Shown here: piece after piece, positions 11,342 to 24,600 of the stretch
Layout: every line of letters starts with the position of its first letter
Numbering within the stretch: position 1 is the stretch's first letter
Assembly (NCBI GenBank): GCA_964059195.1
Contig: CAXKWD010000005.1
Span: forward strand, 151,805,265 to 151,869,264
Reading direction: 5' to 3'
DNA from: Ectobius pallidus
Lineage: Eukaryota > Arthropoda > Insecta > Blattodea > Ectobiidae
DNA length: 64,000 nt
Position numbers and translations under genes: made by a program
The notes under the pieces: generated by a model
The model's database searches: none
What the model was told of the DNA's origin: nothing
What the model saw: the letters and a program-made list of their open reading frames with translations, nothing else

Positions 11342-12229
11342 AGATAATTAATAGTAGTATCTCAGCTTTCTACTCCACATCATGTCTTCCTAAATAAACC
11401 CGACATCTACGGAATGACTGAAGATGATGTACCTTTTACATCGAAATGCATCTCAACTCAACAACGCATAAGCAACTGAAAACTAAAGCTAATTAGGAAA
11501 TTTCAGCCTTAAGACTGCCTACTACTTTGAACGAACAAGAAAACAACACGGATATTATCTTCGTAAATTTCAATTTCACTTCTGAACACACTTCTACGAA
11601 CAAAAATATACCAATTAATATAAATATTACGCAGCATTCTTCTACCATTTGTGTTTTTAAAAAATTGACACGCATAACTATATGCTATTATTTTAACCTT
11701 GTGTACTGATAGCATAAAGTGCTTATTCAGCAACACATTGCATCTTTACTAAACATAACAATTGTACGGATAACGGCAAGCATATTTTATTCAAGCTTAT
11801 AGACTCACAGAAGTAAATGTATCTATTCTTATCAAACAACTCAATTTTTAAGCATAATAATTTTAACTTTTAAATATCACAAATTTATTATACCATAAGT
11901 CAATAAAATACTATTATTGAATATTTTTACTGGAAATAATAGTGAGCTCAGTTATTATTTAGATACAGCCTTAACTTGGGCTTACAATTTTTGACAACAA
12001 AAACTTAGCAAACTTTATTTTACATCAATACATTAAAGATTTAAGATGTTATGAATTTTATTAGATCATCATGCTATAACTGATGCCCTTATTGATCGAC
12101 TTCATTTATTGTTCTAAAATATTCTCATACAATATTCATACACAATATTCTGCGGTTTAATTCATATATATAATAAATGTTATTGTACAGTAACATTGAA
12201 AACCTGCTTACAAATTCACTAATTTAGTG
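11342..12229. other. A+T-rich DNA without a recognisable gene
   Basis: Overlapping short frames near 11493-11736 occur on both strands and have no motifs; they look like chance frames. Confidence 0.45.
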
Positions 12230-12400
12230 TCTTTCAGTGAGATCGACCAATAAGGGTATTAGCCATAGGACAGAGATTCCATTCGAATCGAACTCTGACT
12301 AGCTCAATTGGGAGAGCATCGGCACGAAAGCTAAAAGTCATGGGTTCGGTTCCCAGTATCAAAGGATTTTTTCTCCTAAAATATTCTTCTCATTATTGGC
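12230..12400 (+). mobile_element. tRNA-derived SINE, family 3
   Basis: Box A-like tagctcaattgggagagca and box B-like gggttcggttccca. Flanking similarity to 50820-51000 extends both upstream (gaccaataagggtattag-like segment, agagattccat) and downstream (ttctcctaaaatattct-like segment), so it is a repeat and not a functional tRNA gene. Confidence 0.7.
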
Positions 12401-12616
12401 TATAAGTGGAAATTTAATCCTTTCAGAGCTGAATTTATATATGGATATAAGCAGTCATCAAGTGGATATCAGTAGCCTCTTCGTTTGAAATTTATGAGGA
12501 AAATTTCAATAGAGTAGCAAGTATCCCTAAATGACAATCATAACACGTGGATAAAAATCCTAACCTTTTAATAAGTCCTGTCTTATATCTGTACTTTTAT
12601 AGTATATTGCGATATA

Positions 12617-12717
12617 AGTGCCGTAAGCGATGCATACGGATCGAGGAAAGAGTTTGAAAAAACGAGGGGCTGGCGCCGAGTTTTTTCAATTTCCGAGGTC
12701 CGTTATACGCTTATGGC
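12617..12717. repeat. Imperfect hairpin of about 40-bp arms
   Basis: Arms about 12617-12663 and 12679-12717 are imperfect inverted copies around gtgccgtaagcg / cgcttatggcac and gaaaaaac / gttttttc. A further gtgccgtaag copy lies near 12915. Probably part of an unclassified inverted-repeat element. Confidence 0.5.
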
Positions 12718-13527
12718 ACGAGTATTGCATGATATTTTTTGCACGATGACTATTTATAGTCTATTAATTGAGATATTAGCTGAAAATATTATTGAAAATA
12801 CTATTGAAGATGGATGTTATATTTCAGAAAGTGATTCGAATGTGTTTGTTCTTATGGGAACCGAATATTTGTCCTGGGGGCCTTGTCCATATGGGCTTGT
12901 AAGTTATTATGATGAGTGCCGTAAGTAAATTCTTACCGTACGAAAACTCATACCGCACGGAAATTTGTTTTGTTTCCATAGCAACAAGATTGCGTGGGGA
13001 ATGTCAACTTTCGATCCACGGCAACAACATTCTAAGTACCACTAATTAGTTAAGTCGTGCAAAAAAGAATTTTTTGAGGTGACGAATATATACGACACTA
13101 GCAGTGAAAAGCTATTGCTATTAATTTGAATTATAGTTCACAGAATTTTTTGCACCAGCCGTACTTGATGTCTATGACGCTTTTCTGTCACGCCTGGATT
13201 TCGGACCAAGGCAATTCATACGTCTTCATTTAGCTAATAGCAACCCACAACCCATGACATAATTTATGTGGATATAAATCCATCTTACAAACATGTATCT
13301 GCAAAGGGTAATACCGCCTCAAATGGAGTAGAGCAGGAACTTCCTTGTTTCTAGCACGGAATTCTGAAATAAAATAAATTATACCTACGACGCCTACAAT
13401 CCACAAACACATGCAAATTCAGTCATTTCCACAGCGTCCTGCTGAAGGATGGGAAGTCATACTTTCTTTATTGGACGTGGGCGTTCCTAGGCGTCCACAC
13501 CTGCAAGATGCGATGTAGAAAATCTAA
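12718..13527. other. No recognisable gene
   Basis: Short frames at 12713-12928 and 13230-13412 carry no motif that I recognise. Confidence 0.4.
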
Positions 13528-13975
13528 TTCTTTCTTTCTTTCTTTATCAGAGTTTTACAACTCCCTTTTAGGATTTAAGCGACCCAAGCCGCCCGGGTCT
13601 TACAGGGCCGCGACCTGTCGGGAGAGGGATTATATTTGGATCACATACGTATTTTATTGATCAGACATGGAGGCCCTCCCCGGATGAGTGATCAGACCAA
13701 TGCCGGGCCCACCTCCGAGACAACACGAACACATAGGACGAGACACACCATTCACACACACTCACTCCGAACAAGGCGAGGATGGGATGAAGATGATAAT
13801 GACGGCCAAATGATATCCGGGGACCACAAGGGCCTAAAGTTACCTGACATTTATCTCATAGTTGAGGGAAAACCCCGGAAGAAACCCCACCCAGGTAACT
13901 TATCCCGACCAAGAATCGAACCCGGGCCCGCTGCGTGAGAGGAGCGAACGCATCCTCTGAGCCACAGCTGTGGAC
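13528..13975 (-). mobile_element. tRNA-derived SINE, family 5, reverse copy
   Basis: The minus strand carries a head with a tgtggctcagaggatgcg-type box A and a gggttcgattcttgg-type box B near 13905-13975. The body ends in a segment (cgacccaagccgcccgggtc as seen on the plus strand) also found inverted at 52340-52465, and in a (TTTC)n-type tail at about 13528-13550. Confidence 0.7.
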
Positions 13976-14656
13976 GATGTAGAAAATCTAATTCTACATA
14001 TTAAAAATGCATTCTAACACACGCTCAGTGGTGGGTCGTTAGCATTCTTGCCATTAGGCACAAGTTTTATTATACAGTTTGTTTCACGTACGAGTTGGCC
14101 AATCATGCGGGTTTCTGCGTCGCGGCAGCCACAGCTCTAACTCCCAAGCGATCGGGTGAAATATCTACGCAAATAAAATCGCTAACGGTGTAATGATTCA
14201 GGTTCCCACACTTACAGTTAAAATTACAATGGAAATAGTTAACACATTGATTTCTTGTAGTTTATTTTTTGCTTCCTTATTCTGTAATTTATATGAAATG
14301 TCAGTCATTTTAATGCAAATTTAAGACAATCGACCATATTATATAGGATGCATTATAAATTTAAGGGTTTACTATAGTAGGAGAACTTATAATTTTGAAA
14401 CAACGAAATGACAAAGCATTTGACAAAGTGTTGTCTAACCTATTCCATCTAAGCAAGTTTGGTTCCTAAGAATATGATTTTATACTGAGAACAAATATTT
14501 TAGTAAATTTTTGCAAAACATTGTTTTAAAAATTGCCAACTTTTAGGTTGAATATTGTGTATTTACAGTATTCAGTACATTGCACTGTATAACTTATACC
14601 TAAAGGTTGTGTTTTTAAATAATAATAATAATAAAATCAGGTAAACAGATGTAACA
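13976..14656. other. A+T-rich DNA without a recognisable gene
   Basis: No motif or anchored repeat was found up to the left end of the next TIR element. Confidence 0.4.
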
Positions 14657-15168
14657 AAGTACCAGAATGTTTTTGTTCAAACACTGATAATTGCAATTAT
14701 ATGTAGGAAATAAGTTATTTTTTTAATCAATTTCCGAGTTAAGTTCCAGATTGATTCATTAAGCAGGTCTTACGGAAGAACAAAGGTCTAGTTTGATAAG
14801 CATATGTAAAGAAATATGTGGGTAGTGTTATTTGTCAAAGCTATCTGTGTTGCAACTTCCAAAACCGTATATGAACACTGTAAAACAATATCTTGTCATG
14901 AGAACTGATTTGCATTTTATAAATTCTTTCTAATATATTACCATAAAATAGGCACTAAATTGAGCATGACTCCGGTACCGGTCAACCGATTTGTTCCAAT
15001 ATCAATAGGCTTCTTCCTATGTGCGTTATAAATGCGTAAATCAAGTTTCATGAAAATCCGATAAATCGTAGGCCTATTTGAGTTATCGCGCGTATAGACG
15101 GAAGAAAACAAAAGGACAGCCATTTTCCCGTCCCCCACACAATCTCTTAAAGTAACATTCTGGCACTT
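14657..15168. mobile_element. CCAGAATG-family TIR element, copy b
   Basis: Ends: aagtaccagaatgtt at the left and aacattctggcactt at the right, about 15 bp of inverted match. It contains a single tactccgg / accgattt unit and lacks the SINE present in copy a, so it serves as an empty site. A TAGGCCTA at 15069-15076 interrupts the otherwise conserved aagcgtatttgagttat segment. Confidence 0.75.
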
Positions 15169-15658
15169 AATAACGATAAGGATAAAGGTATAAAATCGTA
15201 GGTAGGATGACACTTATACAGGTCCCTGTATTATTGCCACAACTTTTCCGGGAAAATCTATTTAGGTACAATACGATGACCAGACTGTGAACTGCCCTTC
15301 TCATTTTAACATTGATTACCATAAAGAATTCCATACGTAGCATAACTCTGTACACAATGGAAGGGAAACTCTATGGGTCTTCACTTTCTGTTTTACCTCC
15401 TGGTGTTTCAGAATTTGCCCATTCTTGCTTTGGAGACGGAATTTTTAATTTCGATGGCTTCGGGGTCTCACGCCTCAATGCCACGCACAAGCAGCTCAAA
15501 GAGAAAGTGAAAGACCACCGTCCTAACAATGGTTTATTAAATTCCAGGCAGTAAATATTCATCAGACGTTGTATAGGAATATAAACAGCTATTGAATTTC
15601 ATTGAAGTGTGAACTTTTTATAGTTTTTCGTATAATTTCAATTCTATACGGATTAGCT
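15169..15658. other. Unrecognised small frames
   Basis: A frame at 15312-15554 (+) of 80 codons overlaps one on the other strand. I recognise no domain in either and do not call a gene. Confidence 0.3.
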
Positions 15659-15781
15659 GTTGGTAAAGAAATAATTTGACTTTCACTTTTAATTTTGCAT
15701 TCATATCTACTTTATTAGGTGTTAGTAAAGAAATAAGTTGATTTCTACTTTTAATCTGGCATTAATATCTAATTTATTGTA
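15659..15781. repeat. Two-copy 61-bp tandem duplication
   Basis: The words tgttggtaaagaaata (15659) and tgttagtaaagaaata (15720) begin two diverged 61-bp units. Confidence 0.7.
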
Positions 15782-16185
15782 TTCTTTATTTCATTCTTCC
15801 TTCCCGTTTCTATTTATTTATTTATTTATTGTAACAGATGTAATTCTTTTTCTGATTTATTCTATTGATTTAGCTTAAGTATATTCTTTTGTTCTATCTA
15901 CTGTCTATAGTTATTATTTTCTTTCTTCCATTTAACATTATTTTTTATATATTTATTGTATTTCTTCAGCTTTCATCCAATTTCTTGTACAGTTAAATAA
16001 TTCAATATACATACAGTATATATATATAGCCTACACATGTTAAGGTTTATATTTTACTTCTAATATTTGCACTATCAATATTATTTTTAGACTATTTTAA
16101 TATTGTTTAAAATTTTCTATAAATGTGCCCAAAAGGAACTCCTTAGTTCTAGGCTTCTAATAAAATTAATTCAAATTCAAATTCT
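15782..16185 (+). repeat. Possible LINE 3' UTR and tail
   Basis: A+T-rich segment ending in ttaattcaaattcaaattc, a short-word tail of the sort that ends many non-LTR insertions. No coding remnant was seen, so this is tentative. Confidence 0.3.
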
Positions 16186-19100
16186 CCCTTAACTTCTTTA
16201 TTGCCCGAGGGAAATGAGGTCCTGTTTTAACTAGACTATTCGTCAGTTTATCTGTTTGTCTGTAAATCTGTGTGTTACACAGTTACGATCAAATGCATGG
16301 TTCCATTTTCTTCCAGTTTTCCTTCAAATCGTTAAAAACGACGTATGTGTAAGGATTTTTATTTTTTGATACCTTTTCAAGATAGTGGTAGCTTTTCCTC
16401 TTGAAAAGCAGACTCGTATCTTTTTTTTTTAAATTGTACCTAAGGTCTACTGTTCACAGAACTACTAGTGTGTTATTGATCAATTTCATTTTGCCTTCTT
16501 TGAGAGGAATTTTACAAAGTGTTATTTTTCGCCTTACACCCTCAATCAAATGAGGAAGTATAATGATTAAAAATTGTCTAGCGAAACATAGTACCACTAC
16601 TAAAACTGCCTGCGGTAATACCACGAGAGCTTAAAGGTAGTTTTATTGGTAATTTAATTAAATTATTATTATTATTTAATTTTTTAACATATGCAATATA
16701 AATTATAATATTTACAGGTTTCACAACATATTTAAGGTTTTTAAAATGATTTAGGCCTACACCCGAAAGAGCAAAATGCTCGGGCTCGGGTGCAGCTCAG
16801 ATTCCAATATTGAAAAATTCGTAATGTAAATATAGAGAGAGAGCTAAGAACACACACACACATCATACACAAGCCAAACAACAAAAGAATTCCAAAATAC
16901 AATAGAAAATATGCATTAGGCCTATACATTACTGTTAGTACTTATTAGAAAATTAGAAAAAAGTTACAGGCCTAAGCAGCAAGATACACACACACAGACA
17001 TGCTTCCGCAATATATATTTTTGGACTCATGGACCTCGATGCTGAAACCTCGACATCGAATTTCTGGGTTGAACTTTTACCTATATGCTTTCCTACTGAT
17101 TTGGATAGGTGGTAAGTCATAAACATCTTAGGCTTATTAACGGGTTTTTATTCATAGTACGGGCTTTTCCCCTCAGAGTCGATTCGCCCACTTGAGGGAC
17201 AGCTAATAGAGAGAGAAGGGGTTGTTTACAGTAGAAGAATCTGCTTTGCGTAGGGATGATGTAGTGTGAAAGTTTGAATAAGCTCGTCCAAGTTGTACTG
17301 GGGAGGATCGCATGCATGAATACACTCACAATGAGCGTAGAATATTCTCTCCGTTTAATTTGTAAGCTCACTTGCCCAGTTCTGGGTTTTCATACCAGGA
17401 TCGCAACCAGTAAATATCACTATACAACTTACTCGACATAATATCAAGGACTGATGACAGAATTTAGACTAAGTAAATGCAGGGATTTCTACAACAATGT
17501 CATACATAACAAGACTAAGGGTCTGTAGCCTATGCACTAAAAAGCATGGAAATATGAATGAAAATATCCTAAAAATTGAGGAAACATGCGCTAAAAATAG
17601 AAAAAAAAATTCACAAACTAAAGGCGCCTCTTAATTCTATACCATTAATATCTCAGAGTATTTTAAAGGATGTTTATTTACTCGTATTTCAATTGCTAGG
17701 ATTTTAATGAAGTTGCATTTTTTTCTAGTTTCTACAGAAACAAGATCACAACTACTAAGACAACCGGCGAACATAAACAGGATAGACAATGTTGACAGTT
17801 ACTTATGGTTATATAGGAATATATCGACATATTTAGTGGTAATAATAGAACCACAAAGGATATTTTATATTGGACTATGAGTTAATTTAGACTGTAATCT
17901 GTAATATTTTATAAATATTTATATGTATCTGTAAATATTGGTTTTAGGTTATAACATATGTCTTGACATTGTAAATATCTATGTTTTAAACTTGTAGTTA
18001 TCTTAAGAGTTTAATAGTGATGTATATTTGGAATAAGTGTAAAATAACTTTCAGATTTTAATTCATAATTAGTGTCAGCCAAACTATAGTTGCAAGTGAA
18101 AACCAGGATAATGTCACAATATTAATCCAGCAATAAATTGGAAACTATTCTAATAAAAACCGTGTATCTAGGTATAAAATCTACCTATAACTCTAAGTTC
18201 GTGGTATAAGGTGGAACGTTGTAAGCTTATGCTTAATCTTACCACAATCGGTTATGAAATTTATCAATCATTACAGAAAGAAGGCTGCTTTTTAGTTGCA
18301 TGTTTTGTATTAAATCCAGACTTTTAGACATATATGTTAGAACATTTTTACCCTTAAGAGCATTTTAATTAATTTTTAATTTTTAGTTCATTTTAATCCA
18401 ATTTTGTGCAAAAACTTCCAATATTATAATTGTTGTATTTTTAAATTTCTTTTGATGTATTCTTCATTTATTTTTGGCGTAAAAACAATTTTTTACATAT
18501 TTAAAACTGTTTTAAAGACTTCATAATTATCACTTTTAACTTCCACACATATGAAATGTAAACTATGTTACATTGTAATTTATAATGATTATGGCTTTAG
18601 GTGAATTCGCGGATATGAGTCAACGACTAGAATCCCATAACCTTTCCGGGTATAAAAACTACGCTAATTATTGCAGAATTTCAGGCCTATCAGGGTAGTA
18701 GTTTTTGCAACAAATCAGAACAGACAGAGATGGACTGTAACATTTTTGTATAAGTAGTCTATAGATTTCTATCAAATAGTTGGACGGATATTAGAATATT
18801 GTTATATGTTTTACGATCAAGCGGAGCAACAAGTATCTTTTACGACTTCTGCCATGTATACGAGCAAGCACATTTCATTACATTACGTTGCTATAAAGTT
18901 CGTTCAGAAAAACAAAATGTTAGAGTTGCAACGCATCACTTAGCATGAGTACAGGGCGTATGGCAGTTACCCAGTGACATATTGTGTCTCTACCGGGTAT
19001 TACAGAGACTACTATCACTCTAGACACAAATACAAAACGAATACAAAACGAATGATGTTTAAGCAAATAAGGGAATTAAAGCAGTGATCCCTAATAAATA

Positions 19101-19838
19101 TTCGCTCTGATATCATCTCCTCGTATGAATGTTATTATTTTCGCCTGATAGGATTTTCATCGATATATAGTAAAAGAAAGTGAATTTATTTCTCTACTTC
19201 GTGCAAAGCCCTTGGTTTTCGTTATTTTTCCTATTAGAAATACCGTGTTCTGTTTGATAGACATAGGCGTATAGAGGATTTTCTACAAAACTATTTTTGA
19301 GACTTAAAAGACTTAAAAATGTGTGTTATTGCTGAAAACTTATGAAATTTCAGGAAAGAATACAATATTTTCTCTGCCTTACGGTTCGTTACCTAAGCTG
19401 CTCTTAGAAAAAGTAAAATTTGGCATGACGTTCTCTATATCTACCTTAAGTAAGAGCAATATAACTTTGTCACTTCATGTTTTAATAAAGAATACAAGGC
19501 TATATTGTAGGAATGCATACTCAGTTGTCCTAGCCTCGTTGATTGCGCATTTTTCATCACCTGTGAGGCCTACTATAGGACTACTAAAGGTAAAAACTAT
19601 AATTAAATTTAATTACAACTCATAATAGTTAAATTGTATAACTTATATAGTCTATATGCCCCCGAATGAGCATTGCTTGTGATCGGTATGCATTATAATG
19701 GAAACAGGGAGAATGGAGTGGACGTTTTAAAAATGCATTTTATTAAATGGACTTAAATGTTACTTTTAGTGGATTACATTATATTAATTCAGTTTTTATT
19801 TAATAGTTATTTTATCGTTAATAAAGAAAGAAACACGT
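16186..19838. other. Gene-free A+T-rich DNA
   Basis: Contains short (AC)n tracts near 16855 and 16988, TAGGCCTA at 16752 and 16917, and no convincing gene or anchored repeat. Confidence 0.5.
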
Positions 19839-19883
19839 TTTAATAATAATAATAATAGGCCTAATAATAATAATAATAATTAT
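19839..19883. repeat. (AAT)n microsatellite broken by TAGGCCTA
   Basis: The AAT repeat is interrupted at 19856-19863. Removing the six bases GGCCTA restores an in-phase AAT run. Confidence 0.9.
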
Positions 19884-21761
19884 ACACTGAAAATTACTGG
19901 GTAAGATTGAGCCCCACAGGCCCATATAAGATGGCGCCACTGTAACTATTTGCTTTGAATTTTTGACTTTTGACTTTTCATTCACCCTAAAATAGGCCTT
20001 ACCTATTAGCCTATACTATGAAAATGAACACTCAAATTGGTTTAAAACTCCGCATATCGAATTGTCAAGCTATGACGCACAAACAATAAATAAAGCTAAG
20101 ATCCCATGAATATTCAACATAATTATTATTTTTATGTAAAATTACATGTCTACCCTTATAATATAATTTTTTTTTAATTTCTTGAGATTTTAAAGCGAAC
20201 ACACGATTTTATTAGCAAGGTTAAACCTATTTGCTTAGTAACGAGTGTCATCGGGTTGTTTGTATCACGTTTCCATGGTAACCGTACGTTGTCAACTCTC
20301 TTGGAATAAACAAGCTATATGGTCTGAACTTGTTTCATCCTGACTTCAAATACTCCTCTTGAGCGCCGATCTTCTTGAATCTCTATACTGAGATATGAGA
20401 ACGCTGTGCTACTGGTAGTTCCACCACAATACATGTTCAAAGATATTGGAAATTGTTCAGGAGGCAAAAGATACATTTTCTATTTTTGTTGTAGGACGAA
20501 TCTCTTATTGCTGCTGATAAATCGATCTATATTTTTATTATGAGATAATAAAAGGCAGAGTTCTTTGGAAGGGTGTTACCGTGTTAGTGATATTTATGTA
20601 AGACCATTGTGCTTGCAAGGCCTAAAGGTCTTTAAGTTATTATAAAAACAAGTTTTATCATAGTTATTTCCAAAGCTTTTTAATATTTTATTTTAAAATA
20701 CTTGCTTCTTACGCAAGAATTCTCCGGTGCTCATCTCAGCTAAAGCTATAGATTAGTCAATAAATAATTTAATTGCCTACTTATAAATAAGCGAATTTAA
20801 CATTATTCGGACAACTGACGCGAAAAAATCTCTGAAGCAGCAAATTCTGTTTACTTCAAGATTGTTACTAAAATATTTATGTCGCGGATTTATGTGTTCC
20901 AGTTAGTAATTTTTGTTTTCAATTTGCGAGAAAAATCGCCAACTTCATTGAAAAAAATAGCAAAGGGAAAATTTATTCCTATTCTTTCCTCTGCTGATGT
21001 TTAAAAAAACTGGAATAGTAAGAGAGAGAAAATAATAGTTATACCTGCCCTTTCCGAGGTAACCAGAAGATACAGCCTACCAAGAACAGTCTGTTAAAGA
21101 CAATTTATGAATACATTATCTTACAGTTTTAAAACAGAATGAATTGCATATATAAATAACAATTGAGATGGCGGAGAAAAATCACATTAATTGAAAATTA
21201 TAATGATGAAGAAGAAGAAGAAGAAGAAAGAAAAAACATGTTGGATGGAGATAGCCATAACCATTATTAAAATGTTTATTAAAATTATATTACAGATGGT
21301 TGTGGACTATCATTAAAGAATCACGAGGGATTTATGCAGAAATGTCCACTAGAATATCTGTATGGAACCCAAAGCGCTTGAAGATACCCACTGAAAATTG
21401 CGTAGCAGTACCTCGAGTACCAAAGATCTTATGGGAGAATTATTTTCAAAACCTAAACAAATGTAACAGCCTAAAAGTCATACATAATGATCATCTTGAA
21501 TTAGCCAGAAATTTTCCTAATGAAATCAACGAAAGCTGACACTCAAAATCCGACAAATGTAAGAAAATTAAGGAAAACACTACGAGAACATACTGATAAA
21601 ACACGATTAAAGTTTAGGGATAAGATTTTTCTGAGAATTTTGTTTGTTTCTACCGAAGGGATATGCTTTTAAAATCCACATAGTTACCCTTTCATCCTGT
21701 TTCTTAAATCTTAATGCAACTAATTTGTTGTACGTTGATGGTATTGTACTTTAATAAACAA
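19884..21761. other. Gene-free A+T-rich DNA
   Basis: Includes a short (GAA)n tract near 21210-21230 and a 79-codon frame at 21300-21539 that I do not recognise. Confidence 0.45.
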
Positions 21762-22390
21762 TAGGGATGTGTCATCGATATTTTCGATACCTTGATACTC
21801 TCGAAACTTGCATGGTATCGGCATCGAGCAATACTTCAGAAAAGTCTCTCGGTACTTTTTCGATACTTTGGTAATTCTGCAATTTAAGGAAATGCGGTAG
21901 GGCCTATATCTTTCGGCTTTTAGTAGTCTCCTAAATATAGTAATTACTTCTATTTTTCCTTGAAATAAAGAAAAGTACTCTGTGACTTTTGTCTAGTCAT
22001 AAATAAAGACTTTCCGACTTTTAAAATCCAATCAGAATAGATTGTTAATTCTTTCGTTTCCTGTCAAACATTTCAATAATAACCAACAAGCAAGCTGACT
22101 GTCCAAACCCCATTGTAATTTTTTAACAAAAACTTGTAAGTGGACTGTTTAAAAACTAATTTTAGTTTTAATGTAGAGTTTAAAAATAATTATAGGCTAC
22201 TGATGATATTAAATTGTCTCTCATTAAATATCCACACTTCATTAATTTAGTTGGTATTACACAGTTCTCTCAACTTAAGTCTTAATGTACCTATTTATTG
22301 AAACTGGAAATGTTGACGGTATCGAGTATCGAGGAAAAAATCATGTATCGGTATCGAGTATCGAGAAAATCTGGTATCGACCCATCCCTA
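21762..22390. mobile_element. 629-bp hAT-like non-autonomous element
   Basis: Ends: tagggatgtgtc at the left; the right end (gacccatcccta) is its inverse with one mismatch. Flanks ATAAACAA and ATATACAG agree at 6 of 8 positions, as expected of an old 8-bp target duplication. Both subterminal zones are loaded with tatcga / tcgata words (several within about 100 bp at the left, at least six within about 70 bp at the right), which could be transposase-binding iterons. No transposase is encoded. Confidence 0.7.
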
Positions 22391-23799
22391 ATATACAGAC
22401 ATCACTAATTTTATGCCTACGTTATTTATGAGAAAAAAATCTTGCATCTACCATGCTTTCTTTCATCCTTTTCCTTATTTATGTTGCATTAGTAGAGGTC
22501 CCTAATATTGTCAATGTGCTGTCACCTATAAATGCCGTACATAAAACAAGCTCGTCAATTTAATATAGTAATAGCACCATTTCCTCGCTTCTAGTTGAAA
22601 AAGGGGAGTCTTTGTCAGTGAAGGGAATGGGCAAACAATTGCCGGAAAAGATGTTTTCAGGAACAAAGAACAACATTTCGGGGGGAAAGAATGATACCGT
22701 TCCTATTCTAGCATTCAAAAACACGGATCGGAACAAAGTCATAAGCAAGATTGAGAAAAAGAGAACTCGGGAGACGAAGTCGATTTCAAACAGCTGGCTT
22801 CAGTGGAGAGTGAAAAGGGAACTAGACAGACGGACTACTTGAGCTTTTAAATCAATGTCTGGATGGTGTGGCACATAATGTTTCACTCTTCAGGTAAACT
22901 TGCGTAACATTATGAATTCATTACGGCCATTCATCTGGGTACACAGATTATAAAGATTGTTTCTATGGTAGTTTTTACGTCGAGGCGGGGTAGACATGAG
23001 TGTCTTTCTTATCTTCTCATTCTCCTCTAATTATCTTTTCCTACTCTTTTTTTTCCCTTTAAAAATCGTTTCCTTCCACCTCCATCTCCACCATGTCCAT
23101 TTTAAATAAGCTGGGAGCAACATTCAAGACCGGCAGTGGCGTTTTTCCAAAATGTTAAGCAGGGTATAGTCTTATTTTCGGGAAATTTTATTAGGAACCA
23201 TACCTTGATTTTTGGCCCACTCAGAAGCAGTTAATATGATAGTTTAATAATACAATTTTTTAATTTCTGCCATAAATTTAGCAAAATCTTTTGCTAATTT
23301 AAAAGTGAGGCAATAAAAACCAATGTATGTCCATAATTTGGAAATAAAAGGTGGTATATGACCATAGCCTAATCGTTTTATGTTGACTATTTCGTTCATA
23401 TGCCGTGTGTTTGATACTGACCAATAACGTTTAGGAATTCCTCGGATATAGACCAATCACGATCATTTATCTGAGAGTATGCTTCTTCGGATCCCAGGGA
23501 TGAAATTTTATCTGATAAAACATCAGCTCGTTACTTAACATGTAAGGCATCAAACTAGCAGTGATTGATACGTCACATACTGCCAGTAAACAGAATAAAA
23601 ACACATCATTTTATACAACATAACTAGTTTAGAAATTGAAATAATGTAAATGTGCATTGTTAAAAACAAAATTTCTATTCGGTGCAAGCCAGTCCGTGTG
23701 CTTTTATTGCTTTCTGATGGTAGCAATTTATGACGACGATTTCCATCTTGTGATACGTAGGCTGTTATTGGTAGGCCTAGTTTAAATTTTCAGTCGTGT
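22391..23799. other. Gene-free DNA
   Basis: Small frames at 22560-22842 overlap on opposite strands and carry no motif. TAGGCCTA at 23772. Confidence 0.4.
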
Positions 23800-24053
23800 C
23801 TGGAAACATTAAAAGATTAGAAGTTCTTTACAAGTAAAACTGCAAATCACCTGTAAAATTGTTAAAAAGTGATTATCTGATTGAAATCATGTGATTTGAT
23901 AATTTAGCGCCATTAAACGTTTAAAATTGGTACATTTATTTTTAAAAAATACGTTCTTTTATGAGGTCATATTTAGGATTTTGGGGTCATAGTAATTTTA
24001 AGGTCATATTTGCAGCCATATTTTCCACTCTTTTAGGTAATAAACAACCGAAC
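23800..24053 (-). mobile_element. Fragment of the TAGGGTTCGG hAT-like family (reverse)
   Basis: Reverse-complement similarity to about 30850-31110: gaggtcatatttaggatttt, gtcatatttgcag and the terminal aataaacaaccgaac. The 23800-23900 part matches the ttaacaattttactgg zone of the full copy. The outermost few bases are changed. Confidence 0.65.
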
Positions 24054-24432
24054 TTGTATCTATAAATAATCGAATCCTCAAACTCAATAAAACTAAACAA
24101 CATAATATAATGTAATTGGTTCTATTTTTCATTCAAGTATAGTGCAAGATGGGAATTCTAAAGAGAGAGTGAGTTATATTCATTGGTCTCAAATAGTTGA
24201 TATCGCTTTCTCTGGAAGGAACGTTTAAAATTCCTTGGATTATTCCGCTTGGAGCCATCGGAATGACGGTGGTGCTCGAACGCGTAGCATTTAATTAAAG
24301 TATAATGGCCGACACGTGTGTGCAATGATGAGCAAAAATACTTGGCATCCACAATCGTGCAGGCATTCACAGGTAACGGATTTATTAAGTTTTCTCCTCA
24401 CTTGGTTCTATTACAGACCCAAATCTTATCCG

Positions 24433-24600
24433 TAGGGTTCGGATGTTTATTACCTAAAAAAAGTTGAAAATATGACTGCAAATATGCCCTTAAAAATGAC
24501 TAAGTATGACACAAAAATTCTAAATATGACCTAATAAAATAACGTATTTTCAAAAAATAAATGTTCCAATTTAAAATGTTCAAAGACACTAAACTAATAG
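24433..24600 (+). mobile_element. Fragment of the TAGGGTTCGG hAT-like family (forward)
   Basis: Begins tagggttcggatgtttat and follows the full copy at 30845-31717 through the aacgtattttcaaaaaataa zone, then diverges. It lies head-to-head with the reverse fragment about 380 bp to its left. Confidence 0.7.

Noticed and set aside
12972..12985. X-box (RFX) type motif gtttccatagcaac, and similar at 20269-20282
   Set aside because: The loose consensus is expected many times by chance in 64 kb and no ciliary gene is nearby.
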